From NCBI GenBank assembly GCA_017961175.1, contig JAGCXV010000035.1:62001-126000 (forward strand): a stretch of 64,000 nucleotides of DNA, written 5' to 3'. Origin of the DNA: Bacteroidales bacterium. GTDB taxonomy: Bacteria > Bacteroidota > Bacteroidia > Bacteroidales > UBA932. This document shows, in pieces, positions 58,448 to 64,000 of the stretch (the first letter of the stretch is position 1; each line of letters begins with the position of its first letter). Position numbers and translations under genes: made by a program. The notes under the pieces were generated by a model that saw nothing but the letters and a program-made list of their open reading frames with translations, made no database searches and had not been told where the DNA came from.

Positions 58448-59926
58448 TTAATATGCTCTTGCAAATACTACTCGGCGATGAGAAGGCTTTCCGCTGTAAA
58501 CGCACTTGCCCTCCTCCTCGCATACGCAGGAATCGATCGGGATGCAGCGGATTGTTGCCTTGGTCTCCTCCTGGATTTTTGCCTCGGTTTCGGCTGTGCC
58601 GTCCCAGTGGCAAAGCAGAAATCCACCCTTCTCGATCTGAGTCTTGAAGTCATCCCAAGTATCCACCTTGATTATGTGTTCGTCCCTGAACGCCAGGGCC
58701 TTGGTATAAATATTCTTCTCTATCTCGTCCAGGAGATTCTTTACGTTGTCTTCTATGCCGTCAATGCTCAGGCTCTCCTTTGTGAGAGTATCCCTGCGGG
58801 CAACCTCTACTGTATTGTTCTCAAGGTCACGAGGACCGATGGCAAGCCTTACAGGAACTCCCTTCAGCTCCCACTCGGCGAACTTGAAGCCGCTGCGCAC
58901 GTTCTCCCTGTCGTCGATCTTCACGCTGATGCCCAGCTTTTCCAGACCGGCCTTGATAGAGCGCATCTTCTCCAGAACGGCATCCAGCTGCTCCGGCTTG
59001 TTGAAAATCGGAACCATCACCACCTGGATAGGAGCCAGGTTTGGAGGAAGAACGAGTCCGTTGTCGTCTCCGTGAGCCATTATCAGGGCGCCCATAAGCC
59101 TTGTAGAAACGCCCCAGGATGTTGCCCACACATATTCCAGGGCGCCATCCTTGCTCTGATATTTAACGTCGAATGCCTTGGCGAAGTTCTGACCCAGGAA
59201 GTGGGAAGTTCCGGCCTGGAGAGCCTTGCCGTCCTGCATCATAGCCTCGATGCAAAGGGTATCCAGGGCACCTGCGAACCTCTCGCTCTCCGTCTTGTGG
59301 CCCACGATAACCGGAAGGGCCATGTAATTGCGGGCGAAATCAGCATAAACCCCTACCATTTTCTCTGTCTCGGCGATGGCTTCAGCCTGAGTGGCATGTG
59401 CCGTATGGCCTTCCTGCCAAAGGAACTCCGCCGTACGGAGGAACAGACGGGTTCTCATCTCCCATCTTACCACGTTGGCCCACTGGTTTACAAGTATAGG
59501 CAGATCCCTGTAGGAACTGATCCAGTTCTTATATGTGTTCCAGATTATAGTCTCCGATGTCGGTCTTACAACCAGTTCTTCTTCAAGTTTTGCAGACGGG
59601 TCAACCACCACGCCCGGACCGTCCGGGTTGGTCATCAGCCTGTGGTGGGTTACCACGGCACATTCTTTTGCGAATCCCTCAACGTGTTCAGCTTCCTTGC
59701 TGAGGAAGGATTTAGGGATGAAAAGAGGGAAATATGCGTTCTCGTGACCGGTCTCCTTAAACATCTTGTCCAGCTGGCGCTGCATCTTCTCCCAGATAGC
59801 ATAGCCCCACGGCTTGATCACCATACATCCCCTGACAGCGGAATTCTCTGCCAGTCCGGCCTTTACGACCAGATCGTTATACCATTGAGAGTAGTTTTCC
59901 TGTCTTGACGTTATCTGTTTAGCCAT
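58448..59926 (-). CDS. proS: Prolyl-tRNA synthetase (eukaryote/archaeon-type)
   Basis: 492 aa from the ATG at 59926; the open frame to 60019 is non-conserved and covers the divergent promoter. Class II core with motif 2-like [33 protein letters not shown] (two parts, near residue 135) and motif 3 [23 protein letters not shown] (near 250-270); the anticodon-binding domain lies at about 285-395, and the C-terminal zinc-binding-like tail ([26 protein letters not shown], split over the last 26 residues) is typical of the short archaeal/eukaryotic-type enzyme without an editing insertion. Charges tRNA-Pro. Confidence 0.94.
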   Translation of the reverse strand: MAKQITSRQENYSQWYNDLVVKAGLAENSAVRGCMVIKPWGYAIWEKMQRQLDKMFKETGHENAYFPLFIPKSFLSKEAEHVEGFAKECAVVTHHRLMTNPDGPGVVVDPSAKLEEELVVRPTSETIIWNTYKNWISSYRDLPILVNQWANVVRWEMRTRLFLRTAEFLWQEGHTAHATQAEAIAETEKMVGVYADFARNYMALPVIVGHKTESERFAGALDTLCIEAMMQDGKALQAGTSHFLGQNFAKAFDVKYQSKDGALEYVWATSWGVSTRLMGALIMAHGDDNGLVLPPNLAPIQVVMVPIFNKPEQLDAVLEKMRSIKAGLEKLGISVKIDDRENVRSGFKFAEWELKGVPVRLAIGPRDLENNTVEVARRDTLTKESLSIDGIEDNVKNLLDEIEKNIYTKALAFRDEHIIKVDTWDDFKTQIEKGGFLLCHWDGTAETEAKIQEETKATIRCIPIDSCVCEEEGKCVYSGKPSHRRVVFARAY

Positions 59927-59954
59927 ACCCTTCAGTCTTTGGAATAATTTTTGA

Positions 59955-59962
59955 TATATTTG
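59955..59962 (+). promoter_or_regulatory. -7 element ahead of the Trp-rich lipoprotein gene
   Basis: TATATTTG, 56 nt before the ATG at 60019. The nearest TTTG (59938-59941) is only 13 nt upstream, so the -33 element is unclear. On the other strand TATTTTTG (59990-59983) could serve proS. Confidence 0.45.
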
Positions 59963-60007
59963 TTTTATAAAATTGAACCGCACAAAAATACAAAATTTAT
60001 TTAACGC

Positions 60008-60014
60008 AGGAGGT
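60008..60014 (+). promoter_or_regulatory. Strong Shine-Dalgarno of the Trp-rich lipoprotein gene
   Basis: AGGAGGT, 4 nt before the ATG at 60019. It is a full anti-16S complement in a lineage that mostly does without, suggesting high translation. Confidence 0.7.
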
Positions 60015-60018
60015 AACA

Positions 60019-61413
60019 ATGAAAAACATTAGCGTATCTATCTTAGTTGCAGTAAGTCTGGTACTTGTTTCTTGTGGAACGGGCACCTACTCTGCAAACG
60101 GCAACGGAGGATATATGAACAGTATCTACTACACCTCCTCCGATGCAGTTCCTGGTGCGTCTGAACAGGTGAGCCCTACAGCCTACACGACGGTTTCATC
60201 CGCTCAGGACGTTAATCAGCTCAAAACCCGGACTACGGCGATACTGAACTCCAACAGCAACGTATTCGCCTCCCAGACCGGATATACAGACACAATTTTT
60301 GTCGGCGACGAAAACATTGTTAACGTAGAATACAACCCTCAGACAACCTATGTCATTGCAGATGATGATGAGAGCTATGAGGCAAGATTGAGAAAATTCG
60401 ACAGCCCAACCTACACGGTAAATGTTGTGGTGGATCCTTGGGACCTGGCATGGTACAACCCGTTTGCCTGGAACTGGAACTACCATTACTACAGATACCG
60501 CTACGGTTATCACTCCTCCATCTGGTGGAACGACTGGTACAACTGGAGATGGGGTTGGTATGACCCTTGGGGATATGGCTGGAACTGGTATGACAGAGCC
60601 TGGTATTCCTGGAGCTGGGGATGGGGTTGGCATGACCCATGGTACTATCGCGGATACTATGGCTGGCACTACCCATCATACAGACATCATCGTTGGTATG
60701 ACGGAGGCCATCATGGACACGGTGCTTATTACACCCGCAGAGGCGGCGTGGGAACAAGAGGCAGCATGGGTCGCGCAACCGGAATCACTCCAAGAGGCGA
60801 CGCCCACAGGGCTGTTGGCAGCTCATACCGCAGAACCCCTACCATTGGTAATGCAAGAGGCAACTCCTACTCAAGGGGATCTGTTTCCAGAGGCCATGCA
60901 ACCGGTAACCGCAATGTAGCCCCGAACCGCAATGCTGCTGTCAACCGTCATTCTACACCAAACCGCAATGCAGCAGTCAGCCGTCACTCTTCAACTGACA
61001 GAAATGCCTCTGTGAACCGCAGCTCAAGCGGCGGTGTAAGATATGGGACCCCTACAAACAGGCCATCCCAGGGCGGAAACTACAGGAGCAGCGGAAACTC
61101 CGGCAGGCCATCGATGTCCAGATCCGGCGGAAGCAACGGAACCGTTTACAGGCAGAGCTCAAAGCCATCTGGCAGACCGGCAAACGTTAACCGTTCAAGT
61201 TCCGGCAGCAGTGGAAGGAGTTATTCATCTTCAAGCAGCAGCCGCTCTTCAGGCAGCTATTCTTCCGGCAGCAGCCGCTCCAGCGGAAGCTACTCCTCAG
61301 GTGGCAGCAGCCGTTCATCCGGCAGCTACTCTAGCGGAGGCGGCCATTCAAGCGGAGGTAGCTCCCACTCAAGCGGTGGCGGACGTTCAGGCGGATCTTC
61401 CACCAGAAGGTAA
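60019..61413 (+). CDS. Lipoprotein with a Trp/Tyr/His-rich segment and a Ser/Gly/Arg-rich low-complexity tail
   Basis: 464 aa. Lipobox LVSC (Cys 19). Residues 20-135 form an ordinary soluble domain. Residues 139-240 are extreme: 21 Trp plus many Tyr, His and Gly (for example [20 protein letters not shown]). Residues 241-464 are Arg/Asn/Ser/Gly-rich with degenerate repeats: [20 protein letters not shown] first, then [12 protein letters not shown] units. The tail would be disordered and basic. Function is not recognised; an adhesive, matrix-forming or ligand-coating surface protein is a guess. It has a strong Shine-Dalgarno and lies 33 nt upstream of a FadL-like gene, probably in one unit. Confidence 0.8.
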   Translation: MKNISVSILVAVSLVLVSCGTGTYSANGNGGYMNSIYYTSSDAVPGASEQVSPTAYTTVSSAQDVNQLKTRTTAILNSNSNVFASQTGYTDTIFVGDENIVNVEYNPQTTYVIADDDESYEARLRKFDSPTYTVNVVVDPWDLAWYNPFAWNWNYHYYRYRYGYHSSIWWNDWYNWRWGWYDPWGYGWNWYDRAWYSWSWGWGWHDPWYYRGYYGWHYPSYRHHRWYDGGHHGHGAYYTRRGGVGTRGSMGRATGITPRGDAHRAVGSSYRRTPTIGNARGNSYSRGSVSRGHATGNRNVAPNRNAAVNRHSTPNRNAAVSRHSSTDRNASVNRSSSGGVRYGTPTNRPSQGGNYRSSGNSGRPSMSRSGGSNGTVYRQSSKPSGRPANVNRSSSGSSGRSYSSSSSSRSSGSYSSGSSRSSGSYSSGGSSRSSGSYSSGGGHSSGGSSHSSGGGRSGGSSTRR

Positions 61414-61446
61414 TTACAAAAAGACTTTATTTTATTCACGAATACT

Positions 61447-63009
61447 ATGAAAAGGATTTTTCTGACAGCCATAGCTGTTTGCACTGTTGCGCTAGGCCAG
61501 GTTTTCGGCCAGAGCATATCAACCGCTTTCGAGTTGTCTGACTTCCAGAGGGAAGGTACAGCAAGAAGTGTTGCCATGGGTAACGCCATGACAGCCCTCG
61601 GCGGAGATATGGGCGCAATTGCCATCAACCCGGCAGCATCTGCCGTGTTCAAGTTCAACGAGTTCTCCTTTACCCCCGCTGTAACCAGCGTAAAAACTGA
61701 CAGCAAGTATCTTGGAGTGGGCACCAGCGCAAACCGTGCATCGTTCGGCCTTGCCAACATCGGCGGCGTGGCAGTAGTCAACACTGGAGAAAGGAGCGGA
61801 ATCCGCAGCATATCCTTCGGTTTCGCATACAACAAGCATAATAACTTCAACGCTCATATCAAAGCCGGTGCAGACGGTGTAGACGACAGCTACGCCTGGA
61901 GACTTGCCGGCATGGCAAACAAGAGCGGTTACAATGGTTCTGACTTTGACGACAACGCCAATCCGGATCCGTTCAGCTACGGAAGCTATTACTGGCCTGT
62001 TGTCCTTGGATGGAACGGCAGCCTTCTGGATACCGTCAAGACCGGTAGCGGAGATGTTTTCTACCCGACAAGCTCCATAGATGTTGACGGATATAACTCC
62101 TCACAGCTTATTTCCAGAAAGAGCTACGGCTCAGTGGGAGAATATGACCTGAACTTCGGTATGAACATCAGCGACCAGTTCTATCTGGGAATGAACGTAG
62201 GTATGTTCACCGTATGGAACAAGGTTGAGGAGAGATACGCTGAAGACAACACCACTTCTTATTCTGACACAGACGGCCATTTCGGCTATATGGACCAGTA
62301 TTACAACTTGCGCACTACCGGAGCCGGTATCAACCTCAAGTTCGGTTTCATCTGGGCTCCGAGTTACAACTTCAGGGTTGGTGCAAGCGTTTCCACCCCT
62401 ACCTGGTACTCTCTGACAGACAAGTACTACTGGGATACCGACGTAACGTTTGATGACGGCTACAAGGCAAGCCTGCATTCTCCTGAAGGAGTTTATGACT
62501 ACCGTGTGAATACTCCGTTCCATTACAATCTGGGATTTGCTACCGTATTCAAGGGCGGAAGCATCAGCGTAGACTACGAGGGAAGCAACCCTTCACAGAC
62601 CAGGTTCCGCAACCGTCACGACCTCAACAATTTTGATTACTCTGATTTCCGGGCTGAAAATGAATGGATGACAGATAACTTCAAGATGGCCAACAAGCTC
62701 AGGATAGGCGCTGAGGTTTATCCTGTACAGAATTTTGCACTTAGAGCAGGATTCCAGTATGCCGACAACGGTATCAAGAAGGATCTTATGAACACTGCTA
62801 TCCAGAACTACACCGGAAGCTTCGGCGTGGGAATGACATTCGGAGGCGGATTCTATCTGGACCTTGCAGTTGCAGCCAGCCTGAAGAAGAGCACTGTTCC
62901 GTTCCTGGACACCGAGCCAGCAGCAGACTATGTTCTGGGCAACCCGACTTTCGCTACTGTAGAGCGTTCAAACGTAAAGGTTCTGGCTACGTTCGGCTGG
63001 AGATTCTAG
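61447..63009 (+). CDS. FadL/OmpP1-family outer-membrane protein
   Basis: 520 aa. Signal peptide ending VFGQ. The N-terminal SISTAFELSDFQREGTARSVAMGNAMTALGGDMGAIAINPAA region (read in two parts) has the typical family pattern G-T-A-R-S-x-A-M-x-x-A-x-x-A-x-G-x-D-x-x-A-x-x-x-N-P-A. The rest is a beta barrel ending in Phe (LATFGWRF). FadL-type channels import hydrophobic molecules such as fatty acids; in Bacteroidota they are often annotated as hemin receptors. Its stop overlaps the stop of the convergent WbqC gene. Confidence 0.85.
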   Translation: MKRIFLTAIAVCTVALGQVFGQSISTAFELSDFQREGTARSVAMGNAMTALGGDMGAIAINPAASAVFKFNEFSFTPAVTSVKTDSKYLGVGTSANRASFGLANIGGVAVVNTGERSGIRSISFGFAYNKHNNFNAHIKAGADGVDDSYAWRLAGMANKSGYNGSDFDDNANPDPFSYGSYYWPVVLGWNGSLLDTVKTGSGDVFYPTSSIDVDGYNSSQLISRKSYGSVGEYDLNFGMNISDQFYLGMNVGMFTVWNKVEERYAEDNTTSYSDTDGHFGYMDQYYNLRTTGAGINLKFGFIWAPSYNFRVGASVSTPTWYSLTDKYYWDTDVTFDDGYKASLHSPEGVYDYRVNTPFHYNLGFATVFKGGSISVDYEGSNPSQTRFRNRHDLNNFDYSDFRAENEWMTDNFKMANKLRIGAEVYPVQNFALRAGFQYADNGIKKDLMNTAIQNYTGSFGVGMTFGGGFYLDLAVAASLKKSTVPFLDTEPAADYVLGNPTFATVERSNVKVLATFGWRF

Positions 63010-63635
63010 ACAAGAAAGGAAATGGCGTTTGGGCCTTCATTGAAAAGAAGGTCCACGATGCTGAGACCTGAGACAAAACCCTGGGGCGCAAAAACCTGCC
63101 ACCAGGGTTTTTCTATGCCCCATTCCTTCATAACGTAAGGGAGCTTGCTCTTGGGGTGGATGCGGTTTCTAAGGTCTACCGCATCGTCTTTATAATCGGC
63201 GACGAATTCCTCTGTAAGTCCCAGCTCTGCCTTTATTCCGCAGAAGCGGAGAAGAAGCTTGGTCAGCGACAGGTTAAGCTGGAAAAGGTTCTTTTCCTTC
63301 TTCAGCAGAATCGCCGAGATATCGTCTATGTAATACTCGAAGAAAGGAGAATTCCTGTAGGCGGCCTCCATCGCCCTTATGTGCCGTATGGGCCAGTTCT
63401 CCTGGTAATCGATTTCTATGGCGGTTATCGGAAGGCTGTGGGTACAATCATCCCCGCCACGCAGGACGGGGATATTCAAGTTCATCTTTCCGTTAGCTGT
63501 AAGGATGGTGCAACGGTTACGCCAAGACTGTTTCTGATAATTCTCGCAGGCCTCAACCAACGCTCCCCCGTATCTTGCTATTGCTGCAAAATACTCCACG
63601 GGAGGCAGGTAGGCGCTGCTCAGAAACAGCCGCAT
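63006..63635 (-). CDS. WbqC family protein
   Basis: 209 aa. Opening MRLFLSSAYLPPVEYFAAI and QKQSWRNRCTILTANGKMNLNIPV (begins about 35) are typical of WbqC, as is PYVMKEWGIEKPWWQVFAPQ near the end. WbqC-like proteins occur in O-antigen or sugar-modification clusters and may be acetyl- or amido-transferring enzymes; the reaction is not settled. In Bacteroidota the gene often sits near envelope genes. Its ATG overlaps the lpxA stop by one base. Confidence 0.85.
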   Translation of the reverse strand: MRLFLSSAYLPPVEYFAAIARYGGALVEACENYQKQSWRNRCTILTANGKMNLNIPVLRGGDDCTHSLPITAIEIDYQENWPIRHIRAMEAAYRNSPFFEYYIDDISAILLKKEKNLFQLNLSLTKLLLRFCGIKAELGLTEEFVADYKDDAVDLRNRIHPKSKLPYVMKEWGIEKPWWQVFAPQGFVSGLSIVDLLFNEGPNAISFLV

Positions 63636-64000
63636 TATTGCTCTGTGGTTGATTGGAGAGGATTGTACCTTACGATACCCCTCTTGCTGTTCTCGATGAA
63701 GTCCAGGATGATCCTCTTTTCAGGAGATTCAGGAAGTTCGGCCTCGGCTGCGCGGCAGGCGTCGGACACGTTCAGTCCGTTCATATAAATTATCCTGTAG
63801 ACGTCTCTCATCCTGTCTATCTGTTCCATAGTGAAACCCCTTCTGCGGAGTCCGACCACATTGATTCCGGAGAATGTAACCGGACGGTCTCCTACTATTG
63901 AGAATGGAGGTACATCCTTGCTGAGGAAAGATCCTCCGGAAATCATCGCGTGAGTTCCGATATGGGTGAACTGGTGAACAGCGGAAGATCCGCCGATGAT
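63635..64000 (-). CDS. lpxA: UDP-N-acetylglucosamine O-acyltransferase, C-terminal part
   Basis: 122 codons, 5' end beyond the window. Starts in the catalytic loop: IIGGSSAVHQFTHIGTHAMI with the LpxA-type His region GxxxxVHQFxxIG, followed by GGSFLSKDVPPF and the C-terminal helical domain GINVVGLRRRGFTMEQIDRMRDVYR. LpxA transfers the 3-hydroxyacyl chain from ACP to UDP-GlcNAc, the first step of lipid A synthesis. It is translationally linked to WbqC (TAATG). Confidence 0.92.
   Translation of the reverse strand: MIGGSSAVHQFTHIGTHAMISGGSFLSKDVPPFSIVGDRPVTFSGINVVGLRRRGFTMEQIDRMRDVYRIIYMNGLNVSDACRAAEAELPESPEKRIILDFIENSKRGIVRYNPLQSTTEQ

Noticed and set aside
58478..59908. 476-codon open frame on the plus strand
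   Set aside because: Antisense to proS; an effect of codon bias in a conserved gene, with no recognisable domains.
59927..60019. Longer N-terminus for proS
   Set aside because: The extra 31 residues are not like the family and cover the divergent promoter region; the ATG at 59926 gives the usual 492 aa.

Overview
The window is a contiguous piece of chromosome from a member of the Bacteroidota, most likely order Bacteroidales. The evidence is a large type V (FimA/Mfa-type) pilus operon with DUF3575, DUF3868, DUF5119, DUF4906 and fimbrillin families; Bacteroidota-specific families DUF3822, DUF4290, DUF3078 and DUF5106; an FKBP lipoprotein pair beside nrnA; a complete Na+-NQR operon; tRNA genes without encoded CCA; and many promoters of the TTTG-N(17-23)-TAnnTTTG type. 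I saw no rRNA, CRISPR array, insertion sequence or integrase. Genes are packed very tightly, with many 1-8 nt gaps, ATGA/TAATG overlaps and abutting or overlapping convergent stops. No gene-free stretch exceeds about 310 nt.

Left part (1-12.2 kb): two FKBP-type prolyl isomerase lipoproteins and nrnA on the minus strand; divergently a single-TM unknown, a DUF3822 protein and rsmD, then tRNA-Asp. Next come an acyl-CoA synthetase with an XRE-cupin regulator (minus), a LysR regulator, a WbpD-like N-acetyltransferase, a small lipoprotein and a zinc-ribbon protein (plus), a DUF6359-like lipoprotein (minus) and a UvrD/PcrA helicase (minus).

Energy and nitrogen block (12.3-21.2 kb, plus): nqrABCDEF followed after 3 nt by glutamine synthetase and after 15 nt by a secreted C1B aminopeptidase, apparently one transcription unit. 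Facing it is rsmF-SRPBCC-pyrE (minus), with a NUDIX gene divergent from pyrE.

Division and surface block (24.4-45.5 kb, minus): a LolA-like protein, ftsK, DUF4290, an unusual 541-aa two-TM protein, and a DUF3868/DUF3575 pair; then a DUF5106 thioredoxin-like lipoprotein; then the pilus operon. The pilus operon starts at a good promoter near 45.57-45.59 kb and ends at a terminator near 33.07 kb. In transcription order it encodes an OmpA-like/DUF3575 protein, a DUF5119 anchor-like lipoprotein, three paralogous fimbrillins, a fourth fimbrillin, a large subunit with a C-terminal Lcl/DUF1566-like domain, and a 904-aa DUF4906-like tip candidate. A duplicated 36-nt hairpin follows each of the first two fimbrillin genes.

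Right part (45.8-64 kb): initiator tRNA-Met, hisS, an NfnA/NfnB-like pair and a secreted GH9-polysaccharide deacetylase fusion (minus); sppA and a Fic gene containing four perfect 11-bp tandem repeats (plus); tilS, DUF3078, an unknown and proS (minus); a tryptophan-rich/serine-glycine-rich lipoprotein and a FadL-like outer-membrane protein (plus); and a WbqC-family gene and the 3' part of lpxA (minus, running off the window).
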